From Leucogyrophana mollusca (lineage: Eukaryota; Basidiomycota; Agaricomycetes; Boletales): DNA of 64,000 bases. Location: the NCBI GenBank assembly GCA_021014945.1, contig MU266346.1, forward strand, positions 144,103-208,102, read 5' to 3'. Positions 23,826-37,000 of the stretch are shown here, in pieces. The notes under the pieces are model-generated. The model saw only the letters and a list, made by a program, of their open reading frames with translations, searched no databases and was not told where the DNA came from. Position 1 is the first letter of the stretch. Each line of letters opens with the position of its first letter. The position numbers and the translations under genes were made by a program.

Positions 23826-24921
23826 CCTTCACTTTTACACCTTGCTTCATCATATACTGCTAGAACCTAAGGGATAATGTATCGGGGCACATGTATCTTC
23901 AAAATGGACAGCTCTCTCGTTTTTATTGTCTCCTTTGGTGTGGTCTTTCCGACTCTTTGGATGTGTATCTCCGACAACCATGTGCTGTCTTTTCGGACCT
24001 TGATACGGTGTCCATTAAGGTATGTGCTTGCTCTGATTAGTAGAGACAGAGGTGTTGAGCGATAGGTTCTCGGTTACATGCGGTGTCATGCGGTTTTCTG
24101 TGACTATGCGAGCCAAATGAAGGTGGGTGTGACGTCGTCCGTTTCATTGGGAGAGTCCCAGTCTCTTGGTGACATTCCTCGATCATTCCGGGCAATGGTC
24201 CTGGCATGTTGCTATGTCTATTCCTAATATTACATGGGGCAAGGGTCCGCGGAACCCTGTGTTGAGGAACAGACGGGTTCCCGCTTGGACCTAGTCCCGG
24301 GAACGAAGTCATGAAACTGTTCCATCGACAGGAATGGAGCGTAGCAACACGATTTCTCGTCACCGAAGGTGTTCTTCTCTCGACCATAGCATGGGATCGC
24401 ACTGCATCTTGTAAGTTTTTAGCTTTCTTCTTTCACGGCTGCGCATTTGAACCACGCCCTTTCCACGTTGCCTGCTTGTCAGCCATTCATGATTCAAACA
24501 TCCTTGTACGCGGTTGCCAGAGGGCACATATCTCATGTTTGGTCCCTAGTTCACAGTGAAATATCTGCTGTGTATCGATCAAAACCTTTCACCAGCATTC
24601 AAATTTCGCCAGCTTGACAAACCTCTAGAGTCTGTGTTGTGATATCTTTGGTAGACCATCACACGCACCCATCTTGATCAGTGATTACAGATGGCCCCTG
24701 TTCTCTTTTTGTTTATCGAGCATCAACACGTTGCTTGCGCGTGTCTCCGCCTTGCCAGCGGTGTCAGTACCAGTACATTGTCGTTAACTGGGTTTGGTCC
24801 AAAAGAACGTGGCTCTTTCTGTCTTTGATAACGCAGGGTACAAAATTGGATCCATCCGGCGCTTCACTCCTTCGCTCTCCCCCACAACTTACCTCAAGCT
24901 CTGAGGGCCCCACTGGCCGCC
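23826..24921. other. Intergenic, no gene seen
   Basis: About 1.1 kb between GT90 and the 2OG-fold gene. Several 60-140 codon frames overlap on both strands with no motif and no spliceable chain. It probably carries the promoter of the downstream gene. Confidence 0.4.
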
Positions 24922-26497
24922 ATGCTCCCTCGATCCGTCTTATCCTCACCAACACCATCCGCGGCAAGCCGTCTTTCAGATGGAAGCCGCACCTCAGACA
25001 ATGGTCTTCCATTCCACCGAAATCCCAGTCTTTCCGATTTCGAGATCGAGCGCGCTCCCAAGGTATCCAATGGGGTACCCCGACGGCCGAACTCTCGACG
25101 TCTTCAGTCTGACTATGGCAACGAGAATGCACTCCGCGCAAGTGTTTCTCGGTTCATTGCAGCTAAAGCACGTCCGTTCTCGGTCGCGGGTCGTATCCCG
25201 ATGGATCCCACTGCCCTGGTTCTTTTCTTCCGCTCAAAGGTGCGTTCTTTGGCCTGGAACGAGATGCTTTCGAGCTCAAATATGGCTCGTCAGAGTGGTA
25301 TCACCCATTCACTTGATTTCCCCATTGATGTCGACTACGACACTCCTCCCGCGCTGGACGTTCTAATCGCAGCATGTCGGCCACACCCCAAACCTGGTTA
25401 TGGCGATTATCCCGATCGCGAGTCGTCGTTTTATCCCCAAAACCTACCTCTGACGGCTACACTCGAGATCGCGAACCACCCGATTCTGGAAGCTGTCCGT
25501 AACTCGCTATTCCCCAACTTGCCCATCGGTCATTACTTGACTGCAATCAGAGATAAGCTTGAGGTGATAGTCAGTGGCGGTAGTATGGCACCACAGCCAC
25601 GGACTCTGCGAAATGATGGCAGAGTTGCGACGGTTGTTGTCACTTTACCTGTGCGCTTTCGAGGCGGCGCCATGATCATCCGCGATGCCGAGGGCGTTGA
25701 AGAGAAGTTCTTTGGAGGAAGCGGAAAGCCCGGTGACATGGAGTGGTCCGCATTTCTGGCCGAGTGCGAGTATGAGGTAGAGCCGATTCAAGAGGGATGC
25801 AGGATGACTATTTCCTACGCCGTGCATCTAAAGACCTATGGGCCTTCGGTGGACCCGTTGATCACTCCTAGCGAGAACATCCTAGACCTGCTATCCCCAC
25901 TCTTGACCTTGTCAAGAGGTCGCAAGATCGCTTTCTACCTAACCCAGGAATATGGGGTCAATCCGGCGGAGGTTCTGGCAGAATCCTTGGTCCCCCTCGT
26001 GAGTGACAGCACCTGCCATGTGTCCTGCTTTTCTCATGACTGTGATGCAGTTGAAGGGAAGCGACTCCCTTCTGTACCACGCGATGAAGCTTTTCAAACT
26101 TGCGCCCGAACTTCATTGGGCTGCCGGGGGCTATATCTGGCCCATCGATCGGACAGTGGAGTGCGGGAATGATTTGGCCGAATCCCCCACGGGCGGTATT
26201 AAGGCTTTCCCGGGAGGCTTCGGCTCACCCACACGAGCATCGTTTTCCCCTCCTCGGAGCACATTCAGCCTCTACGGAGACCCGGAAGAGGACGAGGCGG
26301 AGAGCATGAGGGTCGAGGCTGACCAGCTGCGCTTCAGGGTGCAGGAAAGTGGGGCGATACCCCTCGCAGATGCAGAGATCTTTATTCTCTCGGACTGGGT
26401 CCCGGGACCGATGACGAAGGAGAGGGTCCACTTTGTGTCCAACGGAGAACTCGAGAAACTCATAGTGAACGTCCTCCTGGTCACTTATGTACCATGA
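24922..26497 (+). CDS. 2OG-Fe(II) oxygenase-fold protein apparently lacking the iron ligands
   Basis: About 507 residues from two exons; one 52-base intron (25999-26050). The N-terminal 90 residues are Ser/Arg-rich and probably disordered. The core resembles the fungal prolyl-4-hydroxylase-like jelly roll: KLEVIVSGGSMAPQPRT, then DGRVATVVVTLPVRFRGGAM with IIRD, then WSAFLAECEYEVEPIQEGCR with MTISY. In active relatives the first block holds the HxD iron ligands (like PHRDT) and the third the distal histidine (like CEHEV) and the 2OG-binding arginine. Here near residue 220 the HxD is replaced by QPRT, near residue 280 the histidine is tyrosine, and only the arginine remains. It may be a non-catalytic relative. 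The fold call rests on my reading of these blocks; function unknown. Confidence 0.65.
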
Positions 26498-26879
26498 GCG
26501 TCCGCGCGAACGAACGGGACAGTGCTTTCCAATTGCTTTTTCTTTGGTTTATTCTTTCTGGTTTATCGCGTCATTTGTATCCAAGTATACCTCTGCAATG
26601 TTTTGTAATCACAAAAGTAGCCCAGTGACTTTGTAACTTTTTCGGTCAACGATGGGGCGATGAGATCGTCGTTCTCAAAAGCCGCTCTTTCGGCACACAA
26701 ACGGCACAAGCCAAGTAATTCGAACTCCGACTTAATTATCGACTGGGAGTGATTTCGTTGGTCGCCGAGCACCACGACGAGCACCTTTGAATTTCGACAT
26801 CCGACGGATAGCGCTCGCTTGAGTGACCAGCATACTCATCCTCGTTTTCCCTTAATTTTCTGGTCATTTTGTACTCGGC

Positions 26880-29680
26880 ATGTTACGCATAGTCTCGCGA
26901 CCTGCGTCGGCGGGGCGACTCGGAAAGGTCGTTGGCTACAGTTCCTCGCATAAAGGTACGATTATACCTCTTGTTCTTTGTTATCAGCTGCTATAATATA
27001 CTCTGAAAACAGGCCGCAGATCAATAGCGTCTACCTCTGCGCGCCAGGCAGACATAACGCTGACTGTTGATGGGAAAGAAGTCACTGTTCCGCAGGGTAT
27101 GTGGTACCGGTTCTCGCCCTGCTTCTGTCTCAAAAGTTGTGAAAAGGGTCTGCCTTGATACAGGCTTGTGAAGCCGCAGGCGCAAACATTCCTCGGTAAG
27201 TTTTTCTGTCTTTGTGGAGGCGTTTCATCCATTTGTTAATGTTATGCAGCTTCTGTTACCATGATAGGTTTGTACATCATAGCCGTCGTACTATGAATTG
27301 GAATTGACCACCGGACGCTTAGACTCGCCATCGCTGGCAACTGTCGGTAAGTAACGTATGCATCTCCACAACTTTACGCGTCTAAACTTTCCTGTGTAAC
27401 AGCATGTGTTTAGTCGAAGTGGAACGATCACCGAAACCCGTGGCATCTTGGTACGATATACATTGACATCTCGCATATAATCATCCTCTAAACATAATTA
27501 TAGTGCCATGCCCGCCATGCCTGGATCAAAAGTATTCACCAACACACCCCTAGTTCATGAAGCTCGGTATGTCCCACTTGTATTCCACTTGTTCTCTTCA
27601 AGTTGCCTAAAAATATTACCCTTTACAGTGAAGGCGTTATGGAATTCCTTTTGGCCAACCATCCTCTTGACTGCCCGATTTGCGACCAAGGTGGTGAATG
27701 CGACTTGCAAGACCAGTCAATGCGGTATGGATCTGACCGTACGCGTTTCCACGAGATCACGGGCAAACGCGCCGTGGAGAACAAAGATCTTGGGCCATTA
27801 GTGAAGACGTCCATGAACCGATGCATTCAATGCACGCGCTGTGTTCGTTTCGCCAACGAGGTTGCGGGTGTTGAGGAACTTGGTACAACTGGCCGTGGCA
27901 ATGACATGCAAATAGGCATGTACGTCGAGAAGACGATGGACTCCGAGCTGTCGGGCAATATCGTTGATCTGTGCCCAGTCGGTGCGTTGACGAGCAAGCC
28001 ATACGCTTTCCATGCCAGGCCATGGGAGCTAAAAAACACCGAGTCGATTGATGTCATGGATGCTGTCGGTTCCAATATCCGTGTCGACTCGCGAGGAGTG
28101 CAGGTTATGCGAATTCAACCTCGAACCAACGACGATGTCAACGAAGAGTGGATCAGTGACAAGACGCGCTACGCATACGACGGTCTGAAATTCCAACGTC
28201 TGACTACCCCGCTAATTAAGCAAGGCGACCGTTTTGTGCCCGCGTCCTGGGAGGAAGCAATGCAGGCTATCGCAGATGGGCTTGCTGCCTCCGGAGCGAC
28301 TGGGGATGAAATACAGGCGGTCGCTGGCCATGTCGCTGATACCGAGTCACTCGTCGCTCTCAAAGACCTCGTCAACCGTCTAGGCTCAGATAATCTTGCT
28401 CTGGATCAAGTCGGCGGTCACGTTCTTCCTGCACACGGTATTGACGTTCGCTCAAATTACCTCTTCAACTCGACCATTCCCGGTGTGGAGAGCGCGGACG
28501 TAATACTATTGGTTGGGACGAATCCTCGTCATGAGGCGGCTGTCCTGAATTCTCGCATCCGCAAGAGCTGGTTGCACACCGGTTTGGAAGTTGGCTTAAT
28601 CGGTGAACGGGCAGATACCGCATATGGATATGATTATCTCGGTGCAGACGCGAAGGCATTGGCAGACTTCATCGCTGGCAAAGGGCCCTTTGCTGCCAAG
28701 TTTAAAGCCGCCAACAGACCTCTCATCATCGTCGGTAGCGCTTTGGCCGAGCACCCCGATGGCGCCGCTTCCTATAATGCCTTGGCCAAGTTCGTAGAAA
28801 AGAACAAGAGCACCCTCGTCACTCCTGAATGGAATGGGTTCTCAGTTTTACATAGAGTAAGCGTTGCCTTTTGTGGTACCGGCGGGTGTTCAGCTAATTG
28901 CCAATCTTAGATCGCATCTAGACCAGCTGCATATGATGTTGGCTTTGTCCCATCCAAGAAAGCTTCCACGACACAGCCGAAGTTTATCTACCTCCTCAAT
29001 GCTGACGAGATCGACCCCAAGTCCATCCCCAAGAACGCTTTCGTTGTGTACCAGGGCCACCACGGTGACCTTGGCGCCTCGTTGGCTGATGTCTGCTTGC
29101 CTGCCGCCGCCTACACTGAGAAGTCCATGACATGGATCAACACCGAGGGTCGGTCGCAGCTTGGTCGCGCTGCCGTTCCACCCCCTGGTGCTTCGCGCGA
29201 GGATTGGAAGATCATCCGGTGAGCATTGGCATTCATTGGCCGAAATGTGATGTGGACTTAGCCATTCCCCTACAGCGCCTTGTCGGAAGTCGTTGGTTCA
29301 CCGTTGCCCTACGATGATGTCTTGGGCTTGCGTGACCGGATGTGGGAGATCTCGCCTACACTGGTGCGGTATGACACTGCGGAGCCAACGTCACACGAAG
29401 TTGCGGTAGCCGGTCTACAGACCCTTGCCGCAAGCACAGCGACCGCCAAGGTTTCTGGGAGGCCCTTTGTCAACCCCATCAGCAACTTCTACCAGACCGA
29501 TCCTATTTCCCGGGCGTAAGTTTCTTCAAAACCACTCGATAGTATCGTCTCATAACTGACCTATTGGCTTAATACCCCTCTAGATCTGTTACCATGGCGC
29601 AGTGTACACGCGCTTTTGTGAAGGGTGAGGACTACGGGTTCAGTGGTACGAAAGAGGCGCCGGAGGCTGCGTATGCTTGA
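26880..29680 (+). CDS. NDUFS1: NADH:ubiquinone oxidoreductase 75-78 kDa subunit, mitochondrial complex I
   Basis: Largest iron-sulfur subunit of the complex I N-module, passing electrons from FMN toward quinone in the mitochondrial matrix. ATG at 26880 gives an Arg-rich mitochondrial presequence ([19 protein letters not shown]). Small exons then build [57 protein letters not shown] and [20 protein letters not shown], the 2Fe-2S domain with its cysteines. The long exon from 27630 carries [20 protein letters not shown] and LQDQSMRYG, and [18 protein letters not shown] (4Fe-4S ligands), then the molybdopterin-oxidoreductase-like domain ([20 protein letters not shown]). The end is [22 protein letters not shown] 29678-29680. 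The first 160 codons are split over at least seven tiny exons, unlike the rest. No defect seen. Confidence 0.96.
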
Positions 29681-30410
29681 TGAGTGTACACTATTGGACT
29701 GGAATTCAGGCGGAGAATTATCTTATCAGATTGTCGTGCAATTAGATCTTGATTGAACCATCTTGGTTTGTCCTGCATTTTATAGGAACTCCGTGATGAC
29801 GCCGAAAACCACCAAACTTTCCATCTTCTCGCTGCGCACACTCTGCTCTCACCCAAGCGTGTCGTCTCTTTGCGGTGGTTCAGAGGGCAATGACGCCAAA
29901 GCCAGTGCATTGTTCGAGAAGGATCCTCCCGCCTCCAGTTCAGCAGTCGAGACGGGAGCCCGTCATATTCCGTTTCGACCTCCTGACTCAGGTACATGTA
30001 TAAAGTCTTTGGTGGCCTGGTAAGTCTCAAGCGTGTCTTCGAGCCCCAAAAATCCCCGACAAGAGACCCGACCCACATGATGTTATCCTTGGCAAGGAGA
30101 AGTATATTGGTGGGGACGTATGTGGTCTACCACAGAGTAACTGTTTGGATCTTTCAGATCGGGGCACAGCGATGTCCACTTGAAGCGCTTTCCTGGCTTT
30201 GAGGGTAACCTGATTCCCAATGTTCCCGTCACAGATAACGATTTAGGTGGAACAAGCCCGCCACGACTCCCGCCTGATCGCCATCAAGAAGGATCCTTCC
30301 GCGGTCCATAGAGGGAGAAGTTAGCAGGACATGCATTTGCGACGATCGGAACATGAATCCGACATCTAGTGGCCAAATGGCAACTCTACACATGGTCCCC
30401 ATGCCTCGGT
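29681..30410. other. Intergenic, no gene seen
   Basis: The 0.7 kb after the complex I gene shows overlapping frames on both strands (for example 29632-30078 minus) with no recognisable protein. I read these as chance. Confidence 0.35.
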
Positions 30411-30840
30411 CTACCTTGGCGACATAGGTGCGCAGTTGGATGGGCCGATGGCGCGACTGCTACTCGACCTCTTTGGCCGATGTGCATGGTTTGGAAAGCT
30501 ATGGGATCGGATACGGGAGAGATATTTGAAGATGTAAACGGCACCCGTCTAGGTACGGATTATAATTTGAATTCTGGTCAATCAGGACTCACTTACATTC
30601 AAAAGGATAAACCCCACGATAATGTCCACATCTCGCCAACGATGTGTATAATATTGGACGTTGAATAGGCGACTGGGCCAAGCCCCGGTCGTCCCACCTG
30701 TGCAATACTGGCAATCACTCGCTGCGTTTGGGTTGACAATGTATCCGCCAAAGGAAGTGACAAGCTCTCATATACGATTCGGAAGATTGTTCCGTCGGAG
30801 GGAGGCTCAATGATAATCACTCGCTGAGAGTAGCTGAGGC
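30411..30840 (-). pseudogene. Relic of the 3' end of a PDR-type ABC transporter
   Basis: Minus-strand translation matches the C-terminus of the intact PDR transporter at 34042-39658. In order it reads VIIIEPPSD, then after a frame change GGYIVNPNAASDCQYC, then WPSRLFNVQYYTHRWRDVDI, an intron with the same position and GTGAGTCCT donor as the intact gene, and TGAVYIFKYLSRIRSHSF with a stop near 30411. The intact counterpart reads [46 protein letters not shown] and [18 protein letters not shown]. The relic has at least one frameshift and lacks both ATP-binding domains and most membrane segments. The retained intron shows a DNA-level duplication rather than a retrocopy. Confidence 0.75.
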
Positions 30841-31555
30841 TTAAAGCCTTGAGTGTGCGCTAGCATGGAGAGGGGCCGCAGGTTGTAGTATCAATTCGAT
30901 GAGCATGCCTTCAGTCCGGTCGAACATCCATAACGAGACTTGAGAGATGTGGATGAGAATAGGGATAGATGAATGTAACATGTGCACAATGGGTGCACAA
31001 TTGAACATCCTCGCGATCTCCTGGAAGAAAAGAAAAATCAAATACGAGCATTGATCCACTGCAATGTGCATGCGCGAGAAGTAACGAGTTTGCGATAGGT
31101 AGCTCAGCTTCCGCCTGTACTTGTACTAGAAACCGAGGGTAGAGTCTCACTGTTTGAGCTCGACCCGTCAACTTGAAGTAACTTCACCTCCAAGTCCAAT
31201 ATCAAGCCCAATCCGCCGACCCGCCTACCAAGTGTCCAACCGGCCAGCTCAAAACGGAAACAGTCTCGGCGGCTTGTGCCGAAAAGCGAATTGGTTGGTC
31301 AACTCGTTTGCTCTTTCAGTCCCTTACCGAATTCAACCCTGCAGACTGGAGATGCGGTGTTGGAACATTGAAGCTTTTGGTCGGACGTTCTGCTAGACTT
31401 TTGTTTCTCTTGGCTACTATCCTCGCCTCGCATGGAGTGGGCTGCTGAGGTGCTTGGTCTCGCTTGGTATGTACGGAAGACGGAGATCCGGGGTAATCCA
31501 CTTCTCAGTCCGTTGACCCACACCCTCCCCAGCGTCGCCCGTAATATTGCATATG

Positions 31556-31562
31556 TATAAAA
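31556..31562 (+). promoter_or_regulatory. TATA box of the monocarboxylate-type MFS gene
   Basis: TATAAAA lies 46 bases before the ATG at 31608 and favours that ATG over an in-frame TTG at 31596. Confidence 0.5.
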
Positions 31563-31607
31563 CCCTGGACTCGGATTTGGGAGCCTTCGTCTCCTTTGTC
31601 TGCTCGT

Positions 31608-33749
31608 ATGGCTATTCCAATGGTATCTATCTCTTCCAGCGGCATCTCCGTTTCTTCCAAGGATGATCACTTGCATCAATACACTGTGAGTGATTTGGAT
31701 AGGGGACCGTCAGAGAAAGAGGACCAAATGATAGAGAGGGGGACGGAGGCCATCGATTTTCCTGAGGGAGGTCTCGAGGGCTGGGCCACTGTACTTGGAG
31801 CGTCAGTTGCGTTTTACTATTCTATCTGCAATATGTGTTGTGAAGCAGCAAAACCCCTCCAGATTTCTTGTCCAGTTCTGCAGCTATGGGTAAGTGCAAT
31901 ATAACACTTGCCGCGAGCCAAGCCAGGTTGACCATGTCCCAGATACACAGTCTCATTTGGTGTCTATCAAGGTAATATGCTCTTCCAAAGCGTTTCACGT
32001 TCGAGGGAGTAATGGTTTTTTTACAGATTATTATACTCAGGTTCATCTGACCAACGAATCTGCGTCGGCCATATCGTATGTAAACCCGCCTATACTAACG
32101 TGGTATTTCTCAAGCTTCTTATATGTTTAGGTGGATTGGTAGCGTGAACTCGTTTCTGTTCGAGGTTATCGGACTCGCCGCCGGAAGACTTTATGATCGC
32201 GGGTATTTGTAAGCTGGGTCTTTTTGTTTCGACTGCAAACCCTGAATCAACCTCTTTGAAGCTATCATCTCATGATAGGGGGTTCTTTCCTACAATCACT
32301 ATCTGTGTTTATGCTTTCTCTGACCAAGCCTGGTCAATATTATCAGGTATGCCTCGCCCCTCCAACGCTCCTCTGCCCCATTTACACATTGACCGTTCCT
32401 TCAGATATTTCTCTGCCAAGGCGTTCTATCTGGCTGCGCGTCGGGTATACTATTCATACCAAGCGTTGCCGTTGTCTCCCACTACTTCGAGAAACGTCGT
32501 GCATTGGCGATGACGCTTGTGTCTTCCGGCGTGTGCTTTGGCTCTGTTATACACCCCATCATGTTGAACAACACTCTCAACAATAGCACCTTAGGGTTCG
32601 GGAATAGTGTCCGGATCAGCGCCGGCTTCACCAGTGGTTTGCTTGTGATCGCTTGCCTCTTGATGCGCACGAGGATCCCTCCACCGAAATCTACTGCGAA
32701 CTATTTGCGCACAGCAAAAAAGTGCTACCATGACTCTGCTTATGTCCTCGGAGTTGCTGGGTACGCACCATCTTCAAAGTCCTCGCCTGAGATTTACGAA
32801 GCGTTCCTCACAGATTCACTGTCTTCCTCGTTGCCTACTACTATCCGCTCTTTTACCTTCAACTTGAATCATCGACATACGGGCTTGATAAGACATTCTC
32901 GTTCTACTCAGTTGTGTCCATCTTCTCGTCCCCTAGCTTGCTACTTATGCCCTGACAGCTGGTAATCATGAACGCGGCGAGCTTTGTGGGTGAATTAATT
33001 ACTGGCTTCCTCTCGGACCGTTTCGGTGCAGCCAACATGGTCGTCGCCTCCACCTTTGGGGTCTCTGCTCTTATGTTCGTCATGATCGGAACGCGAACCA
33101 TTGCAAGCGTCACAATCTTTGGGATTCTATACGGATTTGTAGCAGGAATCTGTGAGGCCACGTTTCTTTCGGGATCGTCTCATTCAACTCACGTTACCCT
33201 GCAGTCTTGGCCTTGTGGGGACCCATCTTTACAGCGCTGACACCGGATTTGTCTGAGTTAGGGTTAGTAACCAACTTCTGCATCTCAATCATATCAGTGA
33301 CCTCGGTACACAGAGTTCGCATGGGCGTTGCTTGTGCTATCATGGGTGGGTTGTTGACTTATCGATTTTGGCTTGAGAGAGACCTTAACGATCCCCCTTC
33401 ATTCCTACCAGCATTTGGCGGTTTGATCGGTAGGCTACTGAGACAGCTTTATGAATTTACAAACTCATCCGCATATTCAGGCACACCGATCTCAGGAGCG
33501 ATTCTGACCGATAAATTTGTCTGGTGGCGGGCGGCAGTGTTCAATGGTGTAAGTGGCGATCATTCCCTATACACCTCGACCGTTCTTATACCTATTGTCG
33601 CCTAGGTTGTGGCTTTTACCGGATGTCTGTTGTTCTTCGGAATGCGAATAGCCTTGCACCGCAGAGCTGCCGCTACCTCTCGGTTTGTGGGCTCTGATAT
33701 TAATTCTTCCCGAGATCAGGCCGTCGACCATAAAGAGCTGGAAAAGTAA
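31608..33749 (+). CDS. MFS transporter, monocarboxylate-porter (MCT/SLC16) type
   Basis: Twelve-TM carrier of the fungal MCT-like group, exporting or importing small organic acids or related metabolites. Start MAIPMVSISSSGISVSSKDD; then FPEGGLEGWATVLGA, the usual GGxxGW entry to TM1, spliced to FLVQFCSYG, YTVSFGVYQ, DYYTQVHLTNESASAISWIG and SVNSFLFEVIGLAAGRLYDR, which are family blocks. The second half gives IMNAASFVGELITGFLSDRF, GILYGFVAG, LALWGPIFTALTPDLSELGV, RMGVACAIMGFGGLIGTPIS and WWRAAVFNGVVAFTGCLLFF. It ends QAVDHKELEK, TAA 33747-33749. Many 45-60 base introns are needed. It is convergent with the PDR ABC gene, 292 bases between stop codons. Substrate unknown. Confidence 0.83.
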
Positions 33750-34041
33750 CATGACGAGGTGGACAGTCGCCGAAGTTGGGGTTTAGCCACAAGCCAGCAC
33801 GCTGTTGTGTGACACATCAGGTCCTTCTGATAATTGTATTACGACTGCCATGCCCTGGATCGTCGCGCATTGCTGTTTATTCACATTTGGTTTGATCCTC
33901 CTGTTCTGTATGGTTCAACCTTTTACAGGACCTATACGCCAATCGATGAATGCTTCAGAAAATGACGACGAAAATCACACTTGAATCCCCTACAGTTCAA
34001 CCCATGGGTACTCGACAAATGCACTACTTAGAGAGAGATGA

Positions 34042-37000
34042 TCACAAATCATCTTGTGGGCTACTACTCTTCGACCACCTCGACGCAAACCAACCCCGAC
34101 ACCTGGCAATGTACGTCTCAATAAACGCGTAGGAACGGATGCGGAAGAGGTAGGTGAAGATGTACACCATGGCCGTCTGGATGCATTATTCAGCTGGGGG
34201 TCGATAGTGGACCAGTCACGAGGACTCACATTGAAAACAATGAACGCGCAGAAAAATCCCAAGTCTCTCCATCGGTGGGAATATTGAATGTTAAACATAC
34301 GATAGAGCCAAGCGTCTGCTGTCCTCTCTGAACAATACTCGCATCCACTAGATGCGTCTGGATCGACAACATATCCGCCTTGCGACAAGATATAGGGCCC
34401 TAGATATGACCCGCAAGTGTATCCTGAAGGGGGTTCGACGATGGAAAGTTCCTCGCTGGAACAGGTGATCAATTGTCCACCGCCGACAACTGGGAATGCC
34501 GGTGAGCGCAATCAGGTGTGAAGATAGAGGTTGCAAAATACCTTGTGCTACTAGCCCTTCTATGAGGTAAGTGTAGGGTGATATCCTGTACGTCCACTGC
34601 CAAAAACCAAGCTTGGCGTATGGCTGCAGTACGCCATTAAACGTGAGAACGAAGGAGAAAAGAAAGCTGAATAGGATGCCTGCAATCTCGGCGGTAGGGC
34701 TCATGGCGGAGACGGCCTGTCCTATGGTTGTGTAGTAGGCCGGAAAGAGCACGCCGAGGAGAAGGTAGGCGTAACCGCCTCGGGAGCTGGAAAAACCGAC
34801 AGTCCAGTACCAGCAGATGAAGAAGAGGGTGGATCCGAGAATATTCCAAGGTATCTCAACCAGGATCTGGGAGGTGACCAGGGCCGTCCACCCGTACATA
34901 CGGCTTTGCCTTTCTCGAACCTCGTAAATGCTCCTGGTCCTCAAGAAGATGACCTGGAGCTGATTTACCAGGGGAACACTCAGGATCGTTGCCATATACA
35001 CCGCCTGTGACGGATATGATTAGTACGTTGGCAATACAACATGATGTGCATCTCACAAAAAGTTTATCTTGAGTTCCCCGTAAGGTATCGTTCCTCTTGA
35101 AAAATGTGAAGCCAATAAAGAGACCGCCTACAATATTAAGCATGATCTTCGCCATCAGGTACGTTGGGTCACGCCAATGATCCATCATATCGCGTTCATA
35201 TAGTGCCCAAGTTTGAAAGATCCAGGGCGTGGCAAACGTGGAGTGAAGAGTAGTCGTAATTGGAGGCGTAGCCCGGCCGTTGCGGTGAATAGCATCGATC
35301 TCTTCTTGAATCGCAGCGCATTCATGTGAACTGGACCAAATATCGTGCCAGTCGCTTGTAGTGGTCGCTGTCGCCCCAGCACCAATCACATCGAGCATGA
35401 ACTCAGCACTGAGGACGCTGTCAATGCCTCAGAAATTCATTCAAAATATGTTCACCTACGGGTTCTCATTGGGATTACATAGGCGAGATCCTTGGTTCTC
35501 AAAGTATCGAATGACTGTCGATGCATTGGGTCCGAGATCGCCGAAGTACACGGTTTGACCACCTTTCCGAAGGAGTAGCAGTCGATCAAAAACCTGAGTT
35601 ATGAATTATAGTTAGAAGTAAGCATTTGGTATTCGACTTGAAGGAGAAGACGCACCTGAAAAAGCTCGGCAGACGGCTTTATATGTAGTCAGCAAAGTAC
35701 ACCTAGACCGTGATACAGCCATTGTTACCTGATGGATACTAGAGTATATTTGAGTGTTATAAAGTTATATCTGCAGGTTCCGAGCTTACGTGCACAGTAT
35801 AGCCTGCCCGCTGTCTGCGAGATCGCGCAGGAAAGAAACAATGGCCCAAGCGCTCTGTGAATCCAGCCCGGAAGTCGGTTCATCCAGAAACAATAGCAAC
35901 TTTGGCTGTAAATTGCTACGTCAGAAGGCAGACTGAAAGAATGAGTTGAAGTGCACACCTTCGCAGCTAACTCCACCCCAATCGTAGTTCTTTTCTTGTG
36001 TTCAACGCCAAGTGAACCCACAACAGCATCCCTGAATGCCTCTAAACCGCACATCGCTAAACATTTGTCGACACTAGGCGAGGAAGTTAGCTTAGCGTGT
36101 ATCAAATTTCATGGGGAGGCGAACACACTAAGCTTCTTTTTCAGCCATAGGGATGGAGAAGGGCTGCCGCATCTTGGCAGAAAACAATAGAGCCTCTCGA
36201 ACTGTCATTGTCGGAAGGTGGGTATCCGTCTGCTGACAGTAGCCGCTGATCATCGAGTAAGAAAGGTGGACCGAAAGGCAATGATAAGGCCTACGTTTGC
36301 CCTTGAAAGTCTGAAGGAAGCGGATGGCCATTGACGAAGCGATCCCCTGAGATAACACCGGATCCCACACGCTCAGCCAACACGTTCAAAAGGGTCGTCT
36401 GTCAACTCATGTTAGCAAAGTGCAGGTTCGAACGAGCTCAGCTTACCTTTCCAGCGCCAGATTCGCCCATCAAGGCTGTAAGCTTTCCAGGAGCAACATA
36501 CCCTGTTACATCGTCGAGAAGCCGCCGTGCTGATATATCGTATTGCATGTGCTGCCACGTGAAGATATCGGTCATCTTTGGCTGCTCTGCTAGCGCTTTC
36601 TGAGCATCTTGCTGTGGCTTGATGCCGGAATCACTGTTCACAATAGCACCAGGAGGCGACGTACGGTTCTTTTCGACATCGATGCTTGACGTTGCCGAAA
36701 CCGCATCTTGGACTGCCGAAGCTTTAGAGCCACGCTTGAACAATGTGACCACACTCTGCCCTGAAACACCGGTATTATACTCAGTGAATACAAGTAGAGC
36801 AGTGGTGAAGAAGACGCCGAAGGCGATTATAATTCCGAAGTTCTGGTATATACAATCAGCGATACGTCTTGAATCAGGACTAATATGTGGGGCTTACCCG
36901 CCAGAGGTGACTGTAAGAGAAACCAAATGACAACGCTACGAATCGATCGCCACTGACAAGGAGATCCCCAGCGATGGAACCAACTGTAGTGCATGCTTTG

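Noticed and set aside
24037..24402. 121-codon minus-strand frame before the 2OG-fold gene
   Set aside because: Composition is random-looking, there is no promoter or intron signal, and overlapping frames of similar size exist on the plus strand.
29632..30078. 148-codon minus-strand frame downstream of the complex I gene
   Set aside because: It overlaps the 3' end of the complex I coding exon, has no recognisable domain, and another frame covers the same bases on the other strand.
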